DNA from: an uncultured Parabacteroides sp.
Lineage (GTDB): Bacteria > Bacteroidota > Bacteroidia > Bacteroidales > Tannerellaceae
DNA length: 21,051 nucleotides
Direction: 5' to 3'
Assembly: GCA_910577325.1 (NCBI GenBank)
Contig: CAJTMR010000039.1
Coordinates: 1-21,051, forward strand
A program made the translations under genes and the position numbers. The notes below the pieces were generated by a model. That model made no database searches. It had not been told where the DNA came from and worked only from the letters and a program-made list of their open reading frames with translations. This document shows positions 7,291 to 14,222 of this stretch, in pieces. Each line of letters begins with the position of its first letter. Within the stretch, counting starts at the first letter, position 1.

Positions 7291-8595
7291 TCAGCAAAGT
7301 TTACGCAAGTCTTTCACCCGGACGGCCTTTCCATCCTGCACAGGCAGGGAACCTTTGGCTACCAGTTTCAGATGGGGGGTCAGGAGCAACTCGTCTTTTA
7401 ACTGGCGGGTAATTTCCTTTGTCAGGCGTTGTAAAACGCTGTAATCGTCAGTAAACAGGTCACTTAATTCCACTTCAATCAGCATTTCGTCATTGTTTCC
7501 TGCCGTTTCGATTGTAATCAGGTAGTTGCTTCCCAGTTCTTTAAACTGCATCAGTATCTTTTCGACCTGGATGGGGAAGAGGTTGACCCCTTTCAATATG
7601 ATCATATCATCACTGCGACCTTTGAAACGTGCCAGACGTTTATGTGTCCGTCCGCAGGGGCATTCGCCGGGAAGGACACAGGTCAGGTCGCGAGTACGGT
7701 AGCGGAGCAAGGGCATTGCCTCGCGATTGATGGTTGTTAGTACCATTTCGCCGACTTCACCTTCTTTTACCGGCTGTAATGTGACTGGATCGACAATTTC
7801 AACGATTACGTTATCTTCCCAAATATGGAGTCCGTTCTGCTCCGTGCATTCGAATGCGACACCAGGGCCGTTCATCTCTGACATACCGAAACAGTTGTAT
7901 GCTTTTACACCTAATAATTGTTCGATCCGGCAGCGTTGCTCTTCAGAGTGGGGTTCGGCGCCGATACAAACGGTGTGCAGTTTGGTATCTCGACGGGGAT
8001 CGAGGCCCATTTCATACATCACTTCCGCCAGGCGGGTGGCATAGCTGGGAATAATGTGAAGGCAGGTTGTCCCGAAGTCCGTAATGAATTTGATCTGCCG
8101 TTTGGTATTTCCTGCTGCTGCCGGTACGGTCAAGCAACCTAATTTTTCGGCTCCGTATTGGAATCCCAATCCGCCGGTAAACATTCCATAGCCGGAAGTG
8201 TTTTGAAATACATCCGTGTCGCGAATACCTACCATATACATACAGCGTGCCACTTGGTTAGCCCATTGGTCCAGGTCCTTGGCCGAATGCAACACGACTG
8301 TCGGGTTACCAGTTGTTCCGCTCGATGAGTGGATGCGTACGCAGTTTTTGAGAGGAATAGCCGCCATGTCGTACGGATAATTGTTGCGAAGGTCATCTTT
8401 TGTCGTGAAAGGTATCTTCTGCAAATCTTCCAATGATTGTATACTGTGGGCTGTAATACTGTTTTCGGCAAATACCTTTTTGTAGAAAGGAGAATTTTTT
8501 GCTATTTCAATTGTTTTTTTCAATCGCTCCAACTGTAGCTTCTCCAAATCTTCGCGATTCATGGTTTCAATATCTTTCTGCCAATATTCCATCAT
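7291..8595 (-). CDS. Phenylacetate-CoA ligase family protein (PaaK-type)
   Basis: A 434-residue adenylate-forming enzyme. The AMP-binding loop HSSSGTTGNPT is centred on residues 91-96. A second signature, FGMSEMNGPG, lies near the middle, the YRTRDLT hinge motif precedes a cysteine pair (CPCGRTH), and the C-terminal lid domain ends the protein. Family reaction: aryl acid + ATP + CoA gives aryl-CoA + AMP + PPi. In anaerobes the substrates are often phenylacetate or indoleacetate derived from amino acids, and some members are acyl-adenylating enzymes of unknown substrate. Two ATGs are adjacent at the start (8595 and 8592). A -7 element lies at 8636-8643. It heads the cluster with the ACT, microprotein and symporter genes. 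The indolepyruvate oxidoreductase genes that often accompany it are not in the window. Confidence 0.92.
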   Translation of the reverse strand: MMEYWQKDIETMNREDLEKLQLERLKKTIEIAKNSPFYKKVFAENSITAHSIQSLEDLQKIPFTTKDDLRNNYPYDMAAIPLKNCVRIHSSSGTTGNPTVVLHSAKDLDQWANQVARCMYMVGIRDTDVFQNTSGYGMFTGGLGFQYGAEKLGCLTVPAAAGNTKRQIKFITDFGTTCLHIIPSYATRLAEVMYEMGLDPRRDTKLHTVCIGAEPHSEEQRCRIEQLLGVKAYNCFGMSEMNGPGVAFECTEQNGLHIWEDNVIVEIVDPVTLQPVKEGEVGEMVLTTINREAMPLLRYRTRDLTCVLPGECPCGRTHKRLARFKGRSDDMIILKGVNLFPIQVEKILMQFKELGSNYLITIETAGNNDEMLIEVELSDLFTDDYSVLQRLTKEITRQLKDELLLTPHLKLVAKGSLPVQDGKAVRVKDLRKLC

Positions 8596-8635
8596 TTTTT
8601 GTATTATAATGTGTTTGATTCATGAAATTAGAGTG

Positions 8636-8643
8636 CAAATATA
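8636..8643 (-). promoter_or_regulatory. Promoter -7 element of the PaaK/ACT/symporter cluster
   Basis: TATATTTG on the minus strand (8643-8636) fits TAnnTTTG and lies about 40 bp before the ligase start. No TTG is present at the usual 19-bp distance, so activation may need a regulator or the site may be weak. The 176-bp gap between the oxidoreductase stop and the ligase start holds nothing else recognised. Confidence 0.5.
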
Positions 8644-8771
8644 TTCTTTATATTGGATTTGTATGGCATCCTATTGTGAAAATAATAGGGAAGGTGATTG
8701 TGTATCGTGTCCGAGTAGGAAACTACATTCGCTTTAGAATCTATACTTGCGGAAGATTTCACCGTCCGGTC

Positions 8772-9833
8772 TTATTTTTTGATTTCTACCACTTTTTTCT
8801 CTCTGCTGCTTTCCCATGCTGCCTCAATCAGTTGGATAACAGGCAGTACGTCGGCAGCATCTGTCAGAAGCGGTTCGCCGTGGCGGAGATGCCGGTAGAT
8901 ATTGTCATAAAATCCGGCATAATTTCCGGGAAGGCTGGGATATTTGCAGCGAACGATATTGCCCTCTTTTTCTGTGTGAAGGATTCCCCAAATGTTTTCG
9001 TCTTCAACTCCCCAACCGGGAGTGCCGGGTATTTGCCCGTTGTTCAAATCCGCTTCTTGACGGTCTAAGCCGTATTTGACAAATGAACCTTCCGTGCCAT
9101 GCAAGACGAAACGGGGTTCCGGTTCGCACATCAGGTAGCTGGATTTTAGAATGACTTTGAGCTGAGGGGCCTTGGAAGGACGGAGCAGATGGATCAAAAA
9201 ATAATCATCGACCATGCCGCCCGTTCGAATAATGTCAATATCAGCGAAAACGGCATCCGGTACACCAAACAGTTGAACAGCCTGATCTATCACGTGAGCT
9301 CCCAAGTTATAGGTCAGGCCACCGCCTAACTCTCCAGTTTCTTTCCACGTCCCTGGTTTGATGAAGTTGCGGTAGCGGGGGAAAGTTGATTCGAACTCAA
9401 CAAGACGACCTAATAGTCCATTGTCCAGTATCTTTTGGACTGTCAGGAAATCCGAATCCCAACGCCTGTTCTGGTAGACGCTTATAGCCAATCCTTTGGA
9501 CTGGGCAAGGTTGACCAGCTTTTGTCCCTGTTCGACGGTTGTCGTGAAAGGTTTTTCGACAATCACGTTTTTTCCGGCCTCCAGTGCTTTCTGCGCGTAT
9601 TCGTAATGTGTACTGTCCGGCGTATTGATAACAACCAACTCCAACTCATCAATCGCGATCAGTTCTTCGAAACTGCGTACAATCCGGGCTTTCGGATAAC
9701 GTGTTTTCGACAGTTCCTTATTGCGTTCCGTGATTGCTGTCAATTCGAAACCGGGATTCGTACTGATAAACGGGGCATGGAATATTTGCCCTGACATGCC
9801 GAAGGCTGCTAAACCTGTTTTAATTTTTTCCAT
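8772..9833 (-). CDS. Gfo/Idh/MocA family NAD(P)-dependent oxidoreductase
   Basis: A 353-residue cytosolic enzyme. The N-terminal Rossmann fold starts KIKTGLAAFGMSGQIFHAPF, with a divergent glycine loop. NTPDSTHYEYAQKALEAGKNVIVEKPF contains the family's EKP signature, whose lysine is catalytic. The C-terminal sheet domain includes GGGLTYNLGAHVIDQ and YQNRRWDSDFLT. These two stretches resemble the YhhX/YdgJ/IolW (scyllo-inositol dehydrogenase) subgroup, but the sugar or inositol substrate cannot be fixed from sequence. It follows thiC by 68 bp on the same strand, so it may be read with the thiamine genes, though no thiamine role is known for the family. No clear promoter is seen in the gap. Confidence 0.92.
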   Translation of the reverse strand: MEKIKTGLAAFGMSGQIFHAPFISTNPGFELTAITERNKELSKTRYPKARIVRSFEELIAIDELELVVINTPDSTHYEYAQKALEAGKNVIVEKPFTTTVEQGQKLVNLAQSKGLAISVYQNRRWDSDFLTVQKILDNGLLGRLVEFESTFPRYRNFIKPGTWKETGELGGGLTYNLGAHVIDQAVQLFGVPDAVFADIDIIRTGGMVDDYFLIHLLRPSKAPQLKVILKSSYLMCEPEPRFVLHGTEGSFVKYGLDRQEADLNNGQIPGTPGWGVEDENIWGILHTEKEGNIVRCKYPSLPGNYAGFYDNIYRHLRHGEPLLTDAADVLPVIQLIEAAWESSREKKVVEIKK

Positions 9834-9901
9834 CCCAATGTTGTTTGATAGGATCTATAATTTGTTTTTATCCGACAAAAAAGTATTTCATGCTTTTGAA
9901 G

Positions 9902-11605
9902 TCAACCGCAGTTTTCTCGATGCAAGTCCTTGCTCAGCCGCATGGCGCAGAAATTAGGGCCGCACATCGTGCAATATTCGCCATCTGTCACAGCACTGTC
10001 TTTGTAATATTGCAAGGCACGTTCCGGATCTAAAGACAAATTGAACTGGTCTTTCCAGCGGAATTCGAAGCGGGCTTTGCTTAAGGCATTATCGCGGACT
10101 TGTGCTCCGGGATGTCCTTTTGCCAAGTCGGCGGCGTGGGCTGCAATCTTATATGCGACGACACCTGAGCGAACGTCTTCCTTGTCTGGTAAACCGAGAT
10201 GTTCTTTCGGGGTGACATAACAGATCATTGCCGTACCGTGCCAAGCAATTTGAGCGGCTCCGATAGCCGATGTGATATGGTCGTAGCCTGGAGCAATATC
10301 CGTTGTCAGCGGACCTAAAGTGTAGAACGGGGCATTATGGCAAGCATATTGTTGTTCTTTCATGTTCTCCGCAATTTTATTCATCGGGACATGTCCCGGA
10401 CCTTCGATGATGACCTGCACAAACTGATTCCAGGCAACTTGGGTCAGCTCGCCCATCGTATGCAGTTCGGCAAATTGGGCGGCGTCGTTCGCATCGTAGA
10501 TAGAGCCCGGACGAAGTCCGTCACCGATCGAAACTGCAATGTCGTACATTTTCAATATCTCGCAAATTTCGGCGAAATGTGTATACAGGAAATTTTCTTC
10601 ATTATGGATTTGCATCCATTTGGCCATGATTGAACCTCCGCGTGAAACAATACCGGTCAAACGTGTCTGAGTCAGTTCAATATGCTTTTTAAGCAAACCG
10701 GCATGGATGGTAAAATAGTCGACTCCTTGTTCAGCCTGTTCGATCAGAGTATCACGGTATATTTCCCAATTTAGCTCTTCTATTTTTCCGTTCACTTTTT
10801 CCAAAGCTTGGTAAATGGGAACTGTTCCCATTGGCACCGGGCAGTTACGGATAATCCACTCCCGGGTTTCATGGATATTGTCTCCTGTCGAAAGATCCAT
10901 CAAGGTATCACCTCCCCATTTGCAACTCCATACTGCCTTTTCGATCTCTTCGTCGATACCGGACGAGAGAGCGGAGTTACCGATATTGGTGTTGATCTTC
11001 ACCAAAAATTTCCGGCCGATAATCATCGGTTCGGCTTCGGGGTGATTGATGTTTGCCGGAATGATGGCACGTCCGGCAGCAATTTCTTTGCGGACAAATT
11101 CGGGAGTGATATATGATTTCAATCCTAACGCTTCGATCTGCTGGTTCTCCCGGATAGCGACATACTCCATCTCCGGAGTGATGATGCGCCGTTTTGCATA
11201 ATACAGTTGAGTGATGTTTTTACCTGCTTTGGCACGGTAGGGCAGGTGATGTTTCGGGAAGCGGATATGATCCAGTGAAGAGTCGGTTAAGCGCTGCCGC
11301 CCGTAATCGGAAGTCAGTTCTTCCAAGCGAACCAAATCTTTACGTCCTGCATACCAAGATTCGCGGATACGGGGAATACCGTTTTGTGTATTGATAGGGA
11401 TTTTCGGATCAGAATATGGGCCACTGGTATCATACACGATGACGGGATTGTTTTTTTTGTAAACCAACTCTCCGTTTTCATCACGTGTGACAGTATCCAG
11501 TATTTTGATCTTTCGCATACCCACATTTATTTTATGTATATTGCCAGGGATATAGATCTTTTCCGATGAAGGATATGTGATGCGTATTCTGTTTTTATTT
11601 GTCAT
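9902..11605 (-). CDS. thiC: Phosphomethylpyrimidine synthase ThiC
   Basis: A 567-residue radical-SAM enzyme that converts aminoimidazole ribotide to HMP-P, the pyrimidine half of thiamine. The N-terminal domain (VYDTSGPYSDP..., GIPRIRESWY) leads into the barrel with MAKWMQIHNEENFLY, IEGPGHVPMNKI and PLTTDIAPGYDHITSAIG. The C-terminal CX2CX4C cluster motif is complete (Cys545, Cys548, Cys553) and would bind the 4Fe-4S cluster. Start at ATG 11605 gives a normal length. It follows thiE but is separated from it by a 182-bp MITE. Without an obvious own promoter it probably depends on readthrough from the TPP-riboswitch promoter at 14095. Confidence 0.98.
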   Translation of the reverse strand: MTNKNRIRITYPSSEKIYIPGNIHKINVGMRKIKILDTVTRDENGELVYKKNNPVIVYDTSGPYSDPKIPINTQNGIPRIRESWYAGRKDLVRLEELTSDYGRQRLTDSSLDHIRFPKHHLPYRAKAGKNITQLYYAKRRIITPEMEYVAIRENQQIEALGLKSYITPEFVRKEIAAGRAIIPANINHPEAEPMIIGRKFLVKINTNIGNSALSSGIDEEIEKAVWSCKWGGDTLMDLSTGDNIHETREWIIRNCPVPMGTVPIYQALEKVNGKIEELNWEIYRDTLIEQAEQGVDYFTIHAGLLKKHIELTQTRLTGIVSRGGSIMAKWMQIHNEENFLYTHFAEICEILKMYDIAVSIGDGLRPGSIYDANDAAQFAELHTMGELTQVAWNQFVQVIIEGPGHVPMNKIAENMKEQQYACHNAPFYTLGPLTTDIAPGYDHITSAIGAAQIAWHGTAMICYVTPKEHLGLPDKEDVRSGVVAYKIAAHAADLAKGHPGAQVRDNALSKARFEFRWKDQFNLSLDPERALQYYKDSAVTDGEYCTMCGPNFCAMRLSKDLHRENCG

Positions 11606-11626
11606 AATTATATTATTATTTTCTTA

Positions 11627-11808
11627 GAGCCTGTTTAAATTTTGCTCGACACTGTTTTGAGATTTGTTTTCGAGAATATTTTTCAGTTTTTATGAGGAGC
11701 ATAGCGGGCTATGTGACGAATAAAAACGGGAAAATAGACCGAAAAGAAAATCAAAACAGGTCGATAAAGCTTATATAAAAATTATTTCCGGAAAATTTAA
11801 ACAGGCTC
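11627..11808. mobile_element. 182-bp MITE-like element between thiE and thiC
   Basis: The ends are perfect 17-bp terminal inverted repeats, GAGCCTGTTTAAATTTT (11627-11643) and its exact complement (11792-11808). They are flanked by TTA direct repeats (11624-11626 and 11809-11811) consistent with a 3-bp target duplication. The inside continues as an imperfect inverted repeat: TCGACACTGTTTTGA... on the left mirrors ...TCAAAACAGGTCGA on the right, with CATAGC-GG-GCTATG (11700-11713) near the centre. The whole transcript could therefore fold as one long hairpin. No transposase is encoded. Elements with GAGCCTGTTTAAA ends are, from memory, common in Bacteroides genomes. The mobilising transposase is unknown to me. 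Confidence 0.85.
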
Positions 11809-12549
11809 TTATATTCCAGAATCGTCTCTGTAAGGGTCCGGTTTATGTTTGTTGATCTCCCGGATGAAACGGCGTGTCTCTTCGACCGGATCTTCGGCGT
11901 TTATGATAGCTCGGGAAACGGCGATACCATCTATTCCTGTTTCCATTAACGGGGCAATGTCTTCAAACTCGATCCCTCCGATGGCAAAGATAGGAATTTT
12001 GAGGTCGGCTTTTCTGTATTGTTCCATGATTTTTTGATATCCTTCCAATCCCAATACCGGGCTCAGGTCATTTTTAGTCTCGGTATAGCGATAGGGACCC
12101 AGGCCGATGTAGGAAGCCCCTTCCCGGTCTGCCTTCAAAATATCTTCGAACGTGTTGGCCGTTGCTCCCACAGAGAAGAGATCCTCTTTCCTTTTTTCGA
12201 TAATGCGATCCCAAGCCTTTGAAATCGGCATGTCGTTTTTCCCTAAATGGACGCAGTGGATACCTGCTTTGAAAGCCATTTCCAGATCGTCATTTAGGCA
12301 GCATGTACAGAAGCCATGATCGCTGTGGAACAAGGTATATCGCGAGATTTGCCTGGCTATTTCCAGGTTCAAATTATCTTTCATGCGGAGTTGTACCCAA
12401 GTACAACCGCCTTTGATCACCATCTTGACCTCATCCAGTTCTGTGTATTTATCTGTACGATGTGTTATGAACATCAACCGGTTAGCTCCGGTAAAACAGG
12501 CATACCTTCCTCTGCCTGCACTCGTATATAAAAAATCGTCTAATTCCAT
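11809..12549 (-). CDS. thiE: Thiamine-phosphate synthase ThiE, with N-terminal extension
   Basis: A 246-residue TIM-barrel enzyme that joins HMP-PP and the thiazole phosphate to give thiamine monophosphate. Family residues are in place: VQLRMKD (52-58), LNDD (85-88), HLGKND (101-106), SVGATANT, GPYRYTETK (151-159), the TxTK phosphate site, and FAIGGI plus GIAVSRAI at the end. About 24 residues precede the usual ThiE start (LMFITHR near residue 25). The ATG at 12549 overlaps the upstream gene by 10 bp, which favours coupling, but an internal start at Met26 (12474) is possible. Its stop codon TAA coincides with the TTA duplication at the MITE edge. Confidence 0.93.
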   Translation of the reverse strand: MELDDFLYTSAGRGRYACFTGANRLMFITHRTDKYTELDEVKMVIKGGCTWVQLRMKDNLNLEIARQISRYTLFHSDHGFCTCCLNDDLEMAFKAGIHCVHLGKNDMPISKAWDRIIEKRKEDLFSVGATANTFEDILKADREGASYIGLGPYRYTETKNDLSPVLGLEGYQKIMEQYRKADLKIPIFAIGGIEFEDIAPLMETGIDGIAVSRAIINAEDPVEETRRFIREINKHKPDPYRDDSGI

Positions 12550-13139
12550 GTTTGTAGCTTTTTATATTGTGTAATAATAGAATTTTCTTTGTCTGCCGAA
12601 GGGTGATTTCCCCAAAGTGCTCCCAGTACGGCAGTTCCCCCGAAGCGGAAAGGGCGTAGAAGCGGAAGGGTCGTCAGGTCTATGCCTCCTAAGGCTATGA
12701 CTTTATCGTTTATGATTCCGGCATTGGAAGCTTGCTTGAGTATTTCCGGTTTAAAACCGCTTCCATAGCCTTCTTTGGATATACTTTCAAAAATAGGACT
12801 TAAAAAAAGATAGTCGAGTTTTCCGAACTGTCCGAGTTCTCCGATCGAATGGCATGAACGGCTGATTGTGCCTGCAAAATCGTCCGGCGGCTGATTGTTG
12901 CGCCTGTTCAGGTGTACGCCGCCCAGGCCATATTCTACAGCCAGCCCGAAACAGTCATGAAGCACGATTTTCGGATAATAGATATCCGGAATCCGATCCA
13001 GTAACTTACGCAGTTCATTTGCATCGCTATCCGGTTTACGCAGATGAAGACATTGCATTCCTTCCTTGAATAGATGTGAAAGGATGACATCTTCTCTCTC
13101 GAAAAAACAGGGCGAAGTAATAACGATCAACTTTTTCAT
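12540..13139 (-). CDS. ThiE/TenI-like protein (thiamine phosphate synthase superfamily)
   Basis: A 199-residue TIM-barrel protein starting at MKKLIVITSP (ATG at 13139). The longer upstream frame to 13322 reads through the thiD coding region and is not used. ATGA overlap with thiD (13136-13139) supports this start. Motifs: LHLRKPD (31-37), VHLNRRN (75-81), SCHSIGE (95-101), DYLFLSPIFES (109-119), ALGGI and a final GTAVLGALWG. The ThiE GPxxxTxTK phosphate site is replaced by LSPIFESISKEG. This points away from thiamine-phosphate synthase and toward TenI (thiazole tautomerase) or a divergent paralogue. The second copy next to a full ThiE suggests a separate job. Confidence 0.85.
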   Translation of the reverse strand: MKKLIVITSPCFFEREDVILSHLFKEGMQCLHLRKPDSDANELRKLLDRIPDIYYPKIVLHDCFGLAVEYGLGGVHLNRRNNQPPDDFAGTISRSCHSIGELGQFGKLDYLFLSPIFESISKEGYGSGFKPEILKQASNAGIINDKVIALGGIDLTTLPLLRPFRFGGTAVLGALWGNHPSADKENSIITQYKKLQTWN

Positions 13140-13975
13140 ACTTTTATTTTTATAAGAGGAACCGGATCGAAAAAATGGTTGAGAGGTCCATGCCCATACC
13201 CGGTCTTTACATCGGTTCCTGCATGAAGAGCTGCTGTTATGTAAGCTTTTGCCGCGCGTACGGCATCTGGCAATCCCTTCCCTAAAGCCATATAAGCGGC
13301 AATGGCGGATGAGAACGTGCAACCAGTACCATGTGTGTTTTGAGTGTCGACAGCCGGAGCAACCAGTCGGAGCGGGGCTTCATCGTGTGTAAACAAGATA
13401 TCAGTCACATTTTCACCTTCCAGGTGGCCGCCTTTTATCAATACGGAACGACACCCTGAAGCCAACAACTTTTGCGCAGCAATTTCCATTTCTGCCTCGT
13501 TGCGTATGGGCATACCGGAAAGAAAAGCTGCTTCATCGATATTCGGAGTAACAAGTGTGACACGGTAAAAAAGTTCTTTCACGATGACTTCGATGGTTTT
13601 ATCTTCTATCAATTTGCTGCCGCTTGTCGAGATCATAACCGGATCGAGAATTATTTTTGACGGAGAGAAACGGTCAATCGAACGGGCTACTATTCGAACC
13701 GTCTCCCGGCTATACAACATTCCGATTTTAACGGCATCAACAGTCAGGTCTTCGAATACGGCATGGATTTGCCCTTCGACGATCTCCGGAGAAATAGCTT
13801 GTATTCCCCTTATTCCTTGTGTGTTCTGGGCTGTGATTGATGTGATGGCAGAAGTTCCGAAGATTCCTAAAGCCGAAAATGTTTTCAGATCCGCTTGTAT
13901 CCCAGCACCACCACCACTGTCTGAACCGGCAATCGTAAGTGCTACCGGATAGCGGAACGTTGTGTTTATATTCAT
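13136..13975 (-). CDS. thiD: Hydroxymethylpyrimidine/phosphomethylpyrimidine kinase ThiD
   Basis: A 279-residue ribokinase-fold enzyme that phosphorylates HMP and HMP-P to HMP-PP. The N-terminal substrate loop GSDSGGGAGIQ begins at Gly17. The middle carries VKIGML, LDPVMISTSG and TPNIDEA. The anion hole and catalytic cysteine are in HGTGC (215-219, Cys219). Length is standard. It is the first gene of the thiamine cluster, directly below the TPP riboswitch, and overlaps the next gene by 4 bp. Together with ThiC it completes the pyrimidine branch. The thiazole genes thiG, thiH, thiS and thiF are not in the window. Confidence 0.97.
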   Translation of the reverse strand: MNINTTFRYPVALTIAGSDSGGGAGIQADLKTFSALGIFGTSAITSITAQNTQGIRGIQAISPEIVEGQIHAVFEDLTVDAVKIGMLYSRETVRIVARSIDRFSPSKIILDPVMISTSGSKLIEDKTIEVIVKELFYRVTLVTPNIDEAAFLSGMPIRNEAEMEIAAQKLLASGCRSVLIKGGHLEGENVTDILFTHDEAPLRLVAPAVDTQNTHGTGCTFSSAIAAYMALGKGLPDAVRAAKAYITAALHAGTDVKTGYGHGPLNHFFDPVPLIKIKV

Positions 13976-14009
13976 TTTTATATATGGAAAGAGGGAAAAA
14001 GCCTCGTCT

Positions 14010-14090
14010 GTTTTTCCTACGGCGGCATTATCCGGATCAGGTTCGTGAGAATATAATCTCAGTCCGTTGACGGTATGGCTCCCCTTTCGA
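14010..14090 (-). ncRNA. TPP riboswitch (THI element) upstream of thiD
   Basis: On the minus strand the leader contains the THI-box core: GGGGAGCC (near 14085), CTGAGATTATATTCTCA, then GAACCTGATCCGGATAATG, and finally GCCGTAGGAAA (to about 14010). The CUGAGA motif, the P3 helix AGATT...TCTC and the CCUGAUCCGGAUAAUGCC-type P4/P5 region match the Rfam TPP class. It lies 35 nt before the thiD start, so thiamine pyrophosphate binding would shut down the cluster by masking translation initiation or by termination. The AAAAAGCCTC segment after the aptamer gives no strong terminator, which favours translational control (inference). Confidence 0.95.
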
Positions 14091-14094
14091 AAGG

Positions 14095-14102
14095 CAAAGG
14101 TA
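14095..14102 (-). promoter_or_regulatory. Promoter -7 element of the thiamine cluster
   Basis: TACCTTTG on the minus strand (14102-14095) fits TAnnTTTG. Transcription would start about 5-8 nt downstream, at the first helix of the TPP riboswitch, so the aptamer forms the very 5' end of the mRNA. A TTG at -33 is not present (TTC instead). Confidence 0.65.
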
Positions 14103-14137
14103 GGAAGATTTTTTGTAATTGGAATATAATGTGCATG

Positions 14138-14159
14138 TTTTGGAACACTTCTTCCAAAA
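14138..14159. promoter_or_regulatory. Inverted repeat between divergent thi and DUF5686 promoters
   Basis: TTTTGGAA (14138-14145) and TTCCAAAA (14152-14159) are perfect complements with a 6-nt spacer. The site lies between the leftward -7 element at 14095 and the rightward -7 element at 14169, where an operator acting on either gene would be expected. No regulator gene is adjacent. The assignment rests only on symmetry and position. Confidence 0.35.
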
Positions 14160-14168
14160 AATCTGTTA

Positions 14169-14176
14169 TATTTTTG
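14169..14176 (+). promoter_or_regulatory. Promoter -7 element of the DUF5686 gene
   Basis: TATTTTTG (14169-14176) fits TAnnTTTG and leaves a leader of about 40 nt before the ATG at 14223. There is no TTG at the expected 19-bp spacing, so the promoter may be weak or activated. Confidence 0.5.
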
Positions 14177-14222
14177 CGGCGTTTTGTTTAGGAATAAAGT
14201 AAAAAAACGATAAGAAGTTGTA

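Noticed and set aside
8622..9068. 148-codon plus-strand frame opposite the oxidoreductase 3' end
   Set aside because: Most of it is antisense to a clear Gfo/Idh/MocA coding region, and the translation shows no family features.
13140..13322. N-terminal extension of the TenI-like gene to 13322
   Set aside because: The extra 61 residues are the thiD coding sequence read in another frame. The ATGA overlap at 13136-13139 gives the natural start.
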